A stretch of 64,000 nucleotides of DNA from Musa acuminata AAA Group (lineage: Eukaryota; Streptophyta; Magnoliopsida; Zingiberales; Musaceae): positions 34,833,501-34,897,500 of the forward strand of contig NC_088342.1 of assembly GCF_036884655.1 (NCBI RefSeq), in the 5' to 3' direction. Both the position numbers and the translations under genes were made by a program. The stretch's first letter is position 1; each line of letters begins with the position of its first letter. The notes beneath the pieces are model-generated. The model made no database searches, was not told where the DNA came from, and saw nothing but the letters and a program-made list of their open reading frames with translations. Shown here piece by piece: positions 11,580 through 22,821 of the stretch.

Positions 11580-12730
11580 AATAATATAATTAAATTTTAA
11601 ATTTAAACTTCTTAAAACTTTTGCAACATCAATTAGATCATAAACATGTTCAACATAAGATTTCATTTGACTAATAATTGAAGTCATTGTAGATAGAAAG
11701 TCTTACATCAATTTAGTGTTTTTCTTGAATAAAATTTGAAACTCATGATGAAGAGTTTGAAGTTTTACCTAATCACCTTCAATGAGTCAAAATTTAGTTT
11801 AGAGTATCAACGAAAACTTTTCATGAAAAAAAATTTTTATTTTAGATTTGAAGTTTTACCATAATCACTTTGATGAGCCTTAAAATTCATTCTGGAGTTA
11901 AACTTCTCATCGATGAGCCTTAAAATTCATTTTGGAGTTAAACTTTACAAAACTTTTACAACAGTAGTATGACTATGAATATATTTATTATAAGATTTTA
12001 TTTGACTAATAATTAAGTCACTCGAGATAAAAAAATTTATACTGATTCATTGTTTTTCATGAACAAGATTTCAAACTAATGATGAAGGGTTTAAAGCTTT
12101 ATTATTATTACCTTCGATAAGCCTTAAAATTTATTTTGGAGTATCAACAAAAACTTTTCATGAATAAACTTTTATTTTGGGTTTGAAGTTTTATCGTAAT
12201 CACCTTTGATGAGCCTTAAAATTTATTCTAAAGTTAAACTTCTCAAAACTTTTATAACAAAAATGTTTACCATAAGATTTTGTTTACCAACAAAAAAGTT
12301 TTACACCAATTCATTGCTTTTTATGAATAAAATTTTAAATTTACAATGAATGATTTAAAGTTTTATTATAATCAGGTTCAATGAACTTTTAAATTCATTC
12401 TGTGGTATCAACCAAACTTTTTATGAATAGACTATTTCATGAATAAAACTTTTTATTCTAGGTTTGAAGTTTTACCATAATCACCTTCCACGAGCCATGA
12501 AATTTATTTTGAAATTTAACTTCTCAAAACTTTTACAATAATAATATAATAATAAAAATATTTATCATAATATTTTATTTGACTAACAATTAAAGTCACT
12601 CAAGATATAAAATCTTGTATTGATTATTTTATTTTCATGAATAAAATTTCAAACTCACAATAAAGAGTTTAAAGTTTTACTATAATAATCTTCGATGAAA
12701 CTTGAAATTCATTCTAAAATATCAACCAAA
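11580..12730 (-). repeat. Tandem repeats of a gag segment, about 0.28-0.34 kb per unit
   Basis: The words 'AAACTTCTCAAAACTTTT' (with variants), 'TTTGAAGTTTTACCATAATCACC' (cut here to its core) and 'GAGCCTTAAAATT' recur in the same order about four times. The first word lies near 11605, 11940, 12238 and 12515, giving spacings of about 335, 298 and 280 bp. On the minus strand each unit reads as the same middle part of a copia gag, so this looks like tandem amplification inside the R1 gag. Confidence 0.6.
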
Positions 12731-12868
12731 ATTATCTTAAGGCAGCAACTATTGTGATTCTTAAAAATATTATCTTATGTTCAACTTATTAAATGAATAA
12801 CAATACCTTTGAGTCATTCATTTCTCAATTCTCTACTAAGTCCTAAATATATTGAGACTTGAGTAGAA

Positions 12869-12873
12869 TGTTC
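12869..12873 (+). repeat. Target-site duplication of element B, left copy (TGTTC)
   Basis: TGTTC precedes the TGTTGAATC start of the B 5' LTR. The same five bases occur at 28494-28498, after the end of the split B 3' LTR. Confidence 0.8.
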
Positions 12874-13383
12874 TGTTGAATCTCGGATTTTGATGATGAT
12901 GTCAATTGTAATTTGTTTGATCTAATCTATATATTGAGAAAAGTGTGCAGGATTAACTACGATGGCAGTAAGACATAAAGCAGGTATTGTGCCAGATCGA
13001 AATCTCATTGGGAGTTCAAGAGTTCGATGGAAGTCCGGACGTTCATCGGAAGTTCTGCAGGAACCAACCAAGAAGTCCAGGAGCTTGCCATAAAAGCTCG
13101 TCGGAACTCGCCAAGAAAATCGTCGCAAAGTCCGGGAGTTTGCCGGAGTCCACTAGAGCATTACCGAGAGTTCATCGGATGTTCGTCGGAAGTATGCCGG
13201 AAGCTCGTTAGAAGAGCAATTGACGCACCGGAACAAGAAGTGCAGTAAACATGTCTTAATTGTCGTAGTTAGAGCGTAAATTAAGTTAGGATTGGGAGAT
13301 AATCTTATTAACTTAATTAGGGGCCAATTGAGCCCTTAACATGGCTGAATTGGGCCGAATTGAGCACCCAATTCAGCCCTTGA

Positions 13384-13575
13384 ATTCTTGGCCGACGGTG
13401 GCACCGCTTGGAAAGCAATGCCCCAGGAAATATAAGCGGTGGTACTGTCGGCAATTATTGCTACTAGTAGTGGTACTACCCCTGTCAGGCGGTGGTACCG
13501 CCCAGACTAAGCGGTAGTACCGCCCAATGTCAAGTGTAAGGCGGTGGTACCGCCCAGTAATGGCAGTGGTACGGT
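13384..13575 (+). promoter_or_regulatory. Cluster of GGCGGT-(GGT)-ACCGCC palindromes upstream of the LTR TATA box
   Basis: About six imperfect copies of a palindrome centred on GGTACC lie within about 190 bp, ending about 60 bp before TATAAAAA. The same cluster at the same place occurs in the LTRs of A, C, E, F, G and H. Multi-copy palindromes ahead of the TATA box are reported for Sirevirus LTRs. A role as transcription-factor sites is inference. Confidence 0.6.
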
Positions 13576-13636
13576 CAGGACCCCGAAAATATGGGATTAG
13601 ACACTTTTTGGCTCTATTTTTGAAGTCATTGGGGCC

Positions 13637-13644
13637 TATAAAAA
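13637..13644 (+). promoter_or_regulatory. LTR TATA box of element B
   Basis: TATAAAAA follows GGGGCC. The equivalent in the 3' LTR is at 20692-20699. Confidence 0.65.
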
Positions 13645-14143
13645 CCCTACCCTTTTCTGCATGAAAGGGCACGAAACCTATTGGCATAATCTTGAGTTCT
13701 TAAGTCTTAAAGTGTTGTAAAAGTTAGTGTTCTTCTCCTTCATCTCTTAGCCTTGTAACTATCCAAGAAAGAGGAATGAGACTTGTAAGGGTTCATCTCC
13801 TAAACCCGGGAAAAGGAGAAAGTGCTGTAAAGAGGTGTTCGGTCTTCACCTATTGAAAGAAGGTCTTTAGTGGACGTCGGTAACCTCGTCGGAGGAGGAA
13901 TCTGAAAGTGGATGTAGGTCGCATTGATCGAACCACCCTAAAATTCGGTTTACATTTACTTTGAGCAATTTACTTTTATAGCAAACTACCTCTCCTCCTT
14001 ATAGTGCTTTTATTATGCCTACATACGCTTTCAAGTAAATACCTTCCGAGATCGACTTTAATTTTACGAAAGCTTTGAAATCATGAAAGTTTTCCATTGT
14101 ACTAATTCACCCGCTCTCTTAGTGCCGCTCTTGATCCTAACAA

Positions 14144-14156
14144 TTAGTATCAAAGC
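14144..14156 (+). other. Degenerate primer-binding site of element B
   Basis: TTAGTATCAAAGC lies one base after the LTR end. It differs at two positions from TTGGTATCAGAGC, the intact form in element F (48599-48611). Confidence 0.75.
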
Positions 14157-14171
14157 AAGGTTCACTCTCAT

Positions 14172-15600
14172 TTGGTTTTAAACCTAAGAGAGATAGCATT
14201 TGCCGACAATCTAGAGGGTCATTCAATTACATGTCTGCCCATGTTCAATGGGATGGATTACACATATTGGAAGACTAGAATGAGGATCTTCCTAATTTCA
14301 ATGGATTTAAAATTATGGAATATTATAGAAAATTATTTTCAAAAGTCTTCTCTTCCAATGAACGATTGGAATAAATTGGAGAAGAAGACTTTCGCTTTAA
14401 ATGCAAAGGCTATGAATGCCTTATTTTGTGCATTAGATAAAAACGAGTTTAATCGAGTATTGGTTTGTAAAATGTCTTTTAACATTTGGCACACACTTGA
14501 AGTGACTCATGAAGGCACTAGTAGAGTGAATGAGTCAAAAATTAATGTTTTAGTGTATTCTTATGAGTTGTCTCGAATGAAACCGAGTGAGACCATTGGA
14601 GACATGTACACCTGATTTACGGATATCGTTAATGGTCTAAAATGACTTGATAAAGGTTTCTCAGATTTTGAACTAGTTAATAAGATTTTAAGATCTCTTC
14701 CAAAAAGTTTGGATCCTAAAGTAACGACCATTTAAGAGGCTAAAGATCTAAATAATTTTTCTCTTGAAGAACTAATTGGGTCACTAATGACCTATGAAAT
14801 GACATATAAATCTCATGAAGAGCTTAAGGATACCCTTCCAAAGAACAGGAAGGACGTAGCACTGAGAACACAAGAAGACCACTTGAAAGAAAACTCAAGT
14901 GATGAGGACTTTGATGATGATTTGGCACTCTTAACAAGAAAGTTCAAAAGATTCATAAAAAGAAATAAATTTAAAAATGATACTAAAAATAAATTTGAAT
15001 CTAAGAAAGAACAAGTGATATGTTATGAATGCAAGAAGCCGGGACACTTCAAGAGTGAATGTCCCCAAGCAAAGAGGAGGCAACCAAAGAAGAAGGCTCT
15101 CAAAGCTACATGGGACGACTCAAGTGCTTCCGAATAAGAGGAGCCAACCAACACTGAGCAAGTTGCTCACTAAGCGTTAATGGCTATTGGAGATGAGGTA
15201 ACAAGTTCATTAGACGTAAATTTCACTTTCGATAAGCTTTCAAGTGCTTTTCATAAATTGTTTGATGAATGTAGAATCTTGAGTAAAAAATATAACTCTT
15301 TAAAAAAGGAACATGCTTCTCTTATTAGCAATTTTGATAGATTAAAAGTTGAGCACAATGATAGTCTAGCTTCATGTATGAAATGTGATGAACTAGAATT
15401 ACTTAAAAAAAAAAACTTGCTACTTAAGAAAACCTTAGAAAAGTTTAAGGTTGGTAGCAAATTCTTGAACATGATCCTTGCCAACAAGGGTCACGTTCAT
15501 AGAAAATACGGAATTGGATTTGTGAGTAGCTCTCACCAAAATCCAACCACCTTTGTTAAAGGCCCTACTTTGCATGTTTCACCTCGAAAGTAATGTAACT
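14172..15600 (+). pseudogene. Element B gag (UBN2-type with CCHC knuckle), interrupted by stops
   Basis: The original start codon after 'AAGAGAG' appears mutated (ATAGCA where the other copies have ATG), so the open frame only begins at an upstream ATG, 14172. Landmarks are 'DYTYWKTRMRIFLI', 'NALFCALDKNEF', 'KILRSLP' and the knuckle CYECKKPGHFKSEC (about 15019-15060). A Lys/Glu/Leu-rich, coiled-coil-like section follows at 15180-15590. In-frame stops lie at 14613, 14644, 14734, 15135, 15171 and 15591. Gag would package the element RNA. The copy is non-functional. Confidence 0.85.
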
Positions 15601-16350
15601 TTTGTTACAAATTTGGGCATGTAGCTTATCATTGTCCATTTAAGAAATGTAATCCACACAAATTGATTTGGGTTTCTAAAAGAATCTCAAATGACTCAAT
15701 TCAATATGATAAGCTATGTAGATCAATTTTTGAGGCACCCAAGGTCAAATGAGTACCTAAAAATCATCTCTTTTTGTAGAAAAATGTATCATCATAAGCT
15801 AGGAGCAAGAGATGGTACCTTGATAGTGGATGCTCAAGGTATATGACTAGAAATCCATCTCATTTCTCTAAGCTCACTAGTCTAGACGAAGGATATGTCA
15901 CCTTCAGAGACAACAAGGGTAAAATCATTGGCAAAGGAACCATAGGTAACAAATCCAACCTTCTTATTGAAGATGTATTGTTAGTTGATGGTTTAAAGTA
16001 TAACCTTTTGAGTATTAGTCAATTATGTGATAAAGGATATATCGTTAGATTTGAATCTAATGTTTGTATTATTAAAAAACCATACAAAAACATATCTACG
16101 ATTGCCCTAAAACAAAATAATGTATACACTATCAAGATTAATGATCTTTGTAATGAAATGTACTTTTCGGTTTTGAATGATGATGCTTGGCTTTGGCATA
16201 GGAGATTAGGTCATGCTAGCATGAAACTAATCTCTCAAATTTCATCTAAAGAACTTGTAAGAGGAATTCCTCATATCAAGTTCGTCGAAGATAATGTGTG
16301 TAATGTATGTCAACTAGGAAAACAAATAAAGTTAGCTTCAAACCTAAGAA
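15601..16350 (+). pseudogene. Element B second CCHC motif, protease and GAG-pre-integrase
   Basis: A second knuckle, CNFCYKFGHVAYHC, is encoded around 15597-15640. The protease active-site word is WYLDSGC at about 15813-15833. The open part at 15843-16358 carries 'YNLLSISQLCDKGY' and 'WLWHRRLGHASMKLISQ', the GAG-pre-integrase signature, followed by the start of the integrase zinc-binding region (CNVCQLGKQ). A frameshift near 16340 breaks the join to the integrase core. Confidence 0.85.
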
Positions 16351-17340
16351 CCAAATAAGCACCTCTAGACCCTTGCAATTGATCCATATGGACTTGTTCG
16401 GACTAATTGCTACAACAAGTCTAGGAGGTAGCAAATACGCATTTGTTATCATGGATGATTATAGTAGATACACATGGACTTATTTTTTGGCACACAAAAG
16501 TGAATGCTTTAGGTATTTCTCTAAGTTCTATAAACTTGTTCAAAATGAAAAGGGTTTTATGATTTTATCAATTCGAAGTGATCACGGTGGTTAATTTCAA
16601 AACCGTGATTTCCAAGAATTTTATGAATCTAATGGATATAACCACAACTTCTCTACTCTAAGAAATCTCCAACAAAATGGAGTAGTAGAAAGAAAGAATA
16701 GAAACTTACAAGAAATGACAAGAACTATGTTAAACGAACATAGCCTACCCAAATATTTTTGGGCCGAAGCCATAAATACGACATGCTATACTATAAATAG
16801 GGTTCTAGTAAGACCATTGCTTTCCAAGACTCCTTATGAGTTGTGGAACAACAAAAAACCTAACATTTCATACTTTAAAGCTTTCGGATGTAAATGTTTT
16901 ATTTTGAATGAAAAAGATGCCTTAGGTAAATTTGATGCAAAATCCGATAAAGAAATTTTTCTTGGCTATTCCTTTGTTTCTAAAGCATTTTGTATCTTTA
17001 ACAAAAGAACTTTGATTATAGAAGAATCTATTCATATTGTTTTTTATGAAATTTTTGAAGTTAAGAAAAATGAACTTAATAATGATATTGATATTGACGC
17101 TTTGAATTTAAATGAAACCCCTTCTCCAAATAGCAATTTGGATGCATCTTCTTCCGAACCTTCTTTACGGAAGGAATGGAAGTATGTAGATGCTTATTCT
17201 AAGGAGCTAATTATAGGAGAAACATCGAAAGGGGTTCAAACTCGTTCTTCTCTTAAAAATTTTTGTGTCGCCGCCGCTTTTTTCTCCCAAATTGAACCTA
17301 AATGCATTGACGATGCCATGAAAGATGATTCATAGGTTAT
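16340..17340 (+). pseudogene. Element B integrase
   Basis: The catalytic D,D-35-E residues can be seen. The first D lies in 'LIHMDLFG' (about 16379), the second in 'RSDHGG' (about 16577), with a stop right after it at 16592, and the E in 'QQNGVVERKN' (about 16672-16701). The C-terminal part (16715-17335) has 'KYFWAEAINT', 'FKAFGCKCF' and the acidic linker to reverse transcriptase. Compared with G, the whole core is present but interrupted by stops. Confidence 0.85.
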
Positions 17341-18320
17341 TACAATGCAAGAAGAGTTAAATCAATTTGAGAGAAATGAGGTGTGGAAGCTTGTTTCTAG
17401 ACCAAATGACCATTTAGTTATTAGTACTAAATGGGTCTTTAGAAACAAGCAAGATGAATTTGGTATCGTGGTTCAAAACAAGAAGAAGGTATCGATTATG
17501 AAAAAACCTTCGCTCTTGTGGCTCGATTAGAAGCCATAAGGATGCTCCTTACCTATGCTAGTAGTAATAATTTTAAGTTGTTTCAAATGGATGTTAAAAG
17601 CGTTTTTCTTAATGGCTTTATTTTCGAAGAAGTTTATGTTGAATAACCTCCTAGATTTGAGAATAATAGTCTCCCTAATCATGTGTTTAAATTGACTAAA
17701 ACTCTCTATGGTTTAAAACAAGCCCCAAGGGCTTGGTATGAGAGACTTAGTTCATTTCTTATTAAAAATAATTTCTCTAAAGGCAAGGTCGATACTATAT
17801 TGTTTATCAAAACTTTTGAAAATAATTTTCTTATTATTCAAATTTATGTTGATGATATTATTTTCAATTCCACGAATGAATCTCTTTATGAATCATTTTT
17901 TAAAAGTATGAGTTTTAAATTTAAAATGAGTTTTAAATTTAAAATGAGTTTGATAGGGGAATTAACTTTCTTTTTAGGCTTACAAATCAAACAACTAAGT
18001 AATGATATTTTTCTTAGTCAAACAAAATATGCTTTAGATTTACTAAAAAGGTTTAATATGGATAGCTTAAAGGCTATCAATACTCCCATGAGTACCTCCA
18101 CTAAGTTAAACATTGATGAAAGTGGAGAAAGCTTTAATCAAAAAACATATAGGGGTATGATAGGAAGTTTACTATACCTCACTACAACTAGACCGGATAT
18201 CATATTTAGTGTAGATCTTTGTACTAGGTTTCAATCTAATCCTAAGATATCTTACCTTAAAGCAGTTAAGAGAATTCTTAGATATCTTAAATGTACTACT
18301 AATCTAGGATTATGATATCC
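17341..18320 (+). pseudogene. Element B reverse transcriptase
   Basis: Copia RT motifs appear in order: 'NEVWKLVSRP', 'FQMDVKSVFLNGF', 'LYGLKQAPRAWYERL', the catalytic 'YVDDII' (about 17845) and 'GELTFFLGLQI'. A 1-base shift or deletion near 17490-17530 removes the segment joining 'VVQNK' to the 'LVARLEAIR' region. A stop sits at 17644. At about 17912-17950 an 18-base segment is duplicated, giving FKFKMS twice. Confidence 0.85.
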
Positions 18321-18762
18321 AAAATCCGAGAACTTTGAACTAATTATATATGCTGATGCGAATTTTGTTGGATGTAGATTAGATAGAAAAAACACATCCA
18401 AAACATGTCAATTTTTAGGATACGCACTTGTTCCTTAGTCTTCTAAGAAACAAAACTCGGTTGCACTATCTATAATCGAAGCTGAGTATATTGCAGCTAG
18501 TGCATGTTGTGCACAAGTTGTGTGGATGAAAAATACTTTAGAAGATTATAATATTCATCTCAAAAATATTCCCATAAAATGTGATAACACAAGTGCAATA
18601 TGTTTAATAAAGAATCTCATTCAACACTCTAGAATAAAACAAATTGATATTAGGCATCATTTTATACGAGATCATATCATTAATCATGATGTAATCTTAG
18701 AGTTTATTAATATGAAACATCAATTAGTCAATATCTTTACAAAACATTTAAGTGAAGAATAA
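18321..18762 (+). pseudogene. Element B RNase H
   Basis: The frame continues after a stop at 18313. 'YADANFVGC' corresponds to the first catalytic aspartate of copia RNase H, 'IIEAEYIAAS' (about 18475) to the catalytic Glu, and 'KCDNTSAICL' (about 18578) to the next Asp. The domain ends with 'HQLVNIFTKHLSEE'. A stop interrupts it at 18437. Confidence 0.8.
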
Positions 18763-19887
18763 TATGATTTTATTAGAAGAGAATTAGGAATGTTAATTTG
18801 TCCGAATGTATAAATTGTTATATTTCTTTTTCGGACTATCTTCTTGATTAGAGCTTTCATAAGTTTATGCCATATCAAGTTCACTTCATACTCTTACTCC
18901 ATCACTTAATGATTTTTTATATATGGAATTAATTGACAAATGCATTTCTCACGGGTTTATCTCTTATGAATTTTTAATGAGAAATGGATTTGATATGATG
19001 CTCCTCTCATTATGAAGGTTTATTCATGGAATTTCTTTTATCCGTCATATGATGATTTTTTCACATGAATTCTTTCTTAATGAAGAAAGAATTTTTATGA
19101 TTTTTTTTTTAGATGAACACTTGCAAGAGTGAGGATTTGATTTCATATGAATATCTTGATCCTTATGAAAATTGAAGCACGATTTAATGAAACTCTTTTA
19201 TCATTTATGACTTGATTCAAATCATTTCACAAAGTTTGTTCTCAATGGATTTTCCTCCTTACTCTCCTTCTTCATGCGAAGTTTTGATGAAAAATAAAAA
19301 GGGTGAAGTTGATGGAAGCTATCTCTTTAATATAACTTTTAATGGGAGAACTTTTGAATGATGCTGAATGCTTGAAATATGATTGGTATACAAATTGAAA
19401 TGTGCCATGAATTTTTACCACACTTGCATTGTTGAATCGTTCTCCTTTTTGTTGATGACAAAGGGGGAGAAATAATACCAAAATGTGGTAAATTGATGAC
19501 AAATGTATGCAATGCATTTCATCATAGATACTTGAAATGTTTGCTTAATAAATTTCTTTCATAAGATATCTAGAGCTTAACTTGCTATTTTTACAAATTG
19601 ATATCTTGTCATAGAATGATGAATTGCTATCTTTGTTATCTTTCATATTTGAAATATCATACTTGAAAATGGATGTCATGTCATGACATCATTTTCAGAA
19701 TATTAGATCATGATAGGAATCATGATGTGTGTATTGATAAGTTTAAATAAACTTAACTTATCAATATGTCTTTTGAATTCAAAGGCCTTGAATTCAAGAA
19801 TGTCTTTTCTCAAGTATGGCATATAGATAGGGGGAGTTAATGTTAACTCCGTCATTAATTGATTGTCATCATCAAAAAGGGAGAGAT
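18763..19887 (+). repeat. Element B 3' non-coding interior with polypurine-like tracts
   Basis: This is about 1.1 kb of AT-rich DNA without an envelope-like or other gene. The putative polypurine tract is AAAAAGGGAGAGAT, directly before the 3' LTR (about 19874-19887). Extra copies of similar purine words are AAAGGGGGAGAAAT at about 19459-19472 and TAGGGGGAGTTAAT near 19829. Several polypurine-like copies are a reported Sirevirus trait. Confidence 0.65.
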
Positions 19888-21262
19888 TGTTGAATCTCAG
19901 ATTTTGATGATAAAGTCAATTATAATTTATTTGATCTAATCTATATGTTGAGAAAAGTGTGCAAGATTAACTAAGTAAGACATAAAGCAAGTGTTGTGCC
20001 AAAGTCAAAATTGAGATCTCATTGGGAGTTCGAGAGTTCGACAGAAGTCCGAACGTTCGTCAAAAGTTCTGCGGGAACCAACCGAGAAGTCCAGAAGCTT
20101 GCCATAGAAGCTCATCGGAACTCGCCAAGAAGATCATCACAAAGTCCAGGAGCTTGCCGAGAGTCCGCCGGAGCATTGCCGAGAGTTCGTCCGATGTTCG
20201 CCGGAAGTACATCGGAAGCTCGTCGGAAGAGCAATTGACGCACCGGAACAAGAAGTGCAGTAAACATGTCTTAATTGTCGTAGTTAGAGTGTAAATTAAG
20301 TTAGAATTGGGAGGTAATCCCAGTAACTTAATTAGGAGCCAATTGGACCCTTAACAGGGCTGAATTGGGCCAAATTGAGCACCCAATTCAGCCCCTGAAT
20401 TCTTGGCCGGCGGTAGCACTGCCTAGAAAGTAGTGCCCCAGGAAATATGGGTGGTGGTACCACCCAGAATGGACGGTGGTACTGCCGACAGTTATTGTTG
20501 CCAGCGATAGTATCGCCCTTATCAGGCGGTGGTACCGCCAGAGCTCGGTCTCCGAGCTCTATCAAGCGGTGGTACCGCCTAGACTGAGCGGTACTACCGT
20601 CCAGTGTTAGGTGTCAAGCGGTGGTACCGCCAGGACCTCGAAAATCCAGGATTAGACACTTTTTAGCTTCATTTTTGAAGCCATTGGGGCCTATAAAAAC
20701 CTCATCATTTTCTGCATAAAAGGGCACAAAACCTATTGGCATAATCTTGAGTTCTTGAGTCTTAAAGTGTTGTAAAAGTTAGAATTCTCCTCCTTCATCT
20801 CTTAGCCTTATAACCATTCAAGAAAAAGGAGTGAGACTTATAAGGGTTCATCTCCTAAACCCAGGAAAAGGAGAAAGTGTTGTAAATAGGTGTTCAGTCT
20901 TCACCTATTGAAGGAAGGCCTTTAGTGGATGCCGATGACCACGTCGGAGGAGGAATCCGAAAGTAGATGTAGGTTACATTGACCAAACTACTCTAAAAGT
21001 CGATTTGCATTTACTTTGAGCAATTTACTTTTATAGAAAACTACATCTTCTCCTTACTATGCTTTTACTACGCCTACATACACTTTCAAGTAAACACCTT
21101 CTGAGATCGGCTTTGATTTTACGAAAGCTTTCAAGTTCAAATTTCTCCGAAACGGATTAAATAGAAACCATTTTCGTCGGAATCAGTTTTAATCAAAACA
21201 AGTCTTTTGAAATCGTGAAAGTTTTCTGTTGCACTAATTCACCCCCCCTCTTAATGTCATTC
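19888..21262 (+). repeat. Element B 3' LTR, main part
   Basis: It starts TGTTGAATC and follows the 5' LTR through short repeats (20030-20245), palindromes (20405-20630) and TATAAAAA (20692-20699) to the C tract and 'CTTAATGTCATTC'. The last 12 bases, TTGATCGTAACA, are found at 28482-28493, beyond element C. An extra piece of about 90 bp near 21140-21215 is absent from the 5' LTR. Confidence 0.85.
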
Positions 21263-22821
21263 TGTTAGGATCGAAGCGGCACTAAGAGGGGGGGGGGGGG
21301 GTGAATTAGTGCAGCGGATTAAAACTTCAGTTTTGAAAAATCTTTCTTACGATAAAAATCAAACTTGAAAAGCTTAACTTGAACGCGTGTTCGTAAAGGT
21401 GTGCAGCAAAGGTAATGAGGAAATAAAGCACGTAAGAAGGTTTGCAGTAATATAAATAGCAATATGAAAATGCAAACCAGAGATCACACAAATTTTAAAG
21501 TGGTTCGGTCAAATGACCTACATCCACTTGCGAGGCCCTCTTCGATGAGGCTCCCACCTTCCACTAGCAAATCTTTTGAAGGGGAAGGACAAATACCCCT
21601 CTTACAACCTTTTAAGTTCACACTCTTACAAATTTTCAGCAAGAAAGAAGGAGGTGAACACTCTAACAAATTGAAAACAATACTTGCTAAGACTTTTCTA
21701 AGACCTTTTTCTCAATCTATTGCTTCTCAAAAAGTTGTAATCTCAGTTGAGAATTGAGGGGTATTTATAGGCCTCAAGAGGATTCAAATTTGGGCTCCAA
21801 AATTTGAATTCTCTTTGGTTCCCGATGCTGGCGGTGCCACCGCTTGTCAGTGTCTGACACTGATAGTGTACTGGCGGTGCCATTGCTTGGCTCTCGGGTG
21901 CTGGGCGATGCCACCGCCAGACACTTCGGTTCACTGGTTGGGCTTTAATTCCAGCCCAAACCAAGTCTAATTTTGGGCCCAATTGACCCTTAATTGGGTT
22001 ATAGGATTAACACCTAATCCTAACCCTAATTAATGTGCTAACTACGAATTTAAAGACATTTCTTAAGCTATTACAAAGTCTGTAAGTCAAGACTTTTACC
22101 GACAAGCTTCCGGTGAACTTCCGGCGGTCTTCCGACGAACTCTCGGAAACCATTCTGCGGACTCCCGGCAAGCTCCTAGACTTCACGATTTCATCTTGGC
22201 GAGTTCCAACGAGCTTCTTCGGCAAGCTCCGATCTTTCTCGACGAGCTCCGCGAACTTCCAACGAACCTTCCGGCGAGCTTCCGAAAAACCCTTCGGCAT
22301 GCTCCGTACTCATTCTCGGCTAGTTCCGGCAGCATTCCCGACGAACTTTCGGACTTCCGTCGAACTCTCGAACTCGCAACAAATCCTTTGCGCTTGACTC
22401 TGACACTTTGTTTCGCTTTATGTCTTCGTCGTTATCGTAGTTAATCCTACACACATAAGCCAAAACTCTACTCCGATCTAGACAATTATTACAACGTGAA
22501 TTGACATTCTATTGCCCGGCACGTCATTGGTTGGCGCTTCGTCTGATTCTTCAGCGCATCGTCCTCTCTTGCAGCTTATTGCCCAATCGACGGTTGACCT
22601 CCACAACCCCGATATCCTTCACGCAATTCCGCTCTTGGCCCGATGCCCGACGTCCGAAGCCTTCTGCCATCCAATATCCTAACGTGATCTCCTCCGACGC
22701 AACGTCAATTCCTCCTGCCTTAATTGTCGAATTCTGATCGAGTAGACTTGCATCACTCAAAATGCAGTTAAACATATAAACATAATCAATTAGTTTCATC
22801 ATCAAAATCTGAGATTCAACA
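21263..22821 (-). repeat. Element C left LTR (3' LTR)
   Basis: It runs from TGTTAGGATC to GATTCAACA (LTR reversed). It has a run of 14 G at 21288-21301, a reversed TATA box TATTTATA at 21762-21769, palindromes around 21820-21930, and the GC-rich short repeats at about 22090-22380. The frames at 22113-22444 and 22551-22895 are LTR noise. Confidence 0.85.

Larger units (their letters stand above)
10500..12873 (-). mobile_element. R1: old minus-strand copia of another lineage, split by element B
   Basis: Read on the minus strand, the order from right to left is gag, zinc-knuckle remnant, protease-like word and GAG-pre-integrase. Its gag N-terminal part is found on the far side of element B at 28499-28660, so B (with C inside it) landed in this gag. 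Codon-level decay is heavy, with many stops. The protein style (for example 'NLLSVGYL', 'LRYRYLNIKGLK') differs from the Sirevirus-like elements and resembles Tork/Tnt1-type copia. That lineage call is tentative. Confidence 0.6.
11270..12873 (-). pseudogene. R1 gag (degenerate, with internal tandem amplification)
   Basis: Minus-strand words near 11580-11790 ('LQTLHHEFQILF', 'SIISQMKSYVEHVYDL', 'VAKVLRSL') identify a copia Gag of the UBN2 type. A zinc-knuckle-like remnant lies near 11270-11310. Further right the same middle section of gag recurs in more decayed copies, so this pseudogene is longer than an ordinary gag. The N-terminal part is separated from it by element B. Non-functional. Confidence 0.55.
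12874..14142 (+). repeat. Element B 5' LTR
   Basis: The LTR is 1269 bp, from TGTTGAATC to CCTAACA. It contains the GC-rich short-repeat region (about 13015-13215), about six GGCGGTGGTACCGCC-like palindromes (13384-13575), a TATA box TATAAAAA at 13637-13644, and the pyrimidine-rich end. Frames inside it (such as 12987-13211 and 13373-13687) are products of these repeats. Confidence 0.85.

Noticed and set aside
12987..13248. Arg/Glu/Ser-rich frames (also at 3706, 19996, 47238 and 58489)
   Set aside because: They all arise from the GC-rich short repeats of the LTRs, occur in several frames at once, and have no family match or gene context.
18763..19887. Possible envelope-like gene between pol and the 3' LTR of B
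   Set aside because: Some SIRE-type elements have one, but no frame above about 80 residues and no plausible envelope-like features exist here.
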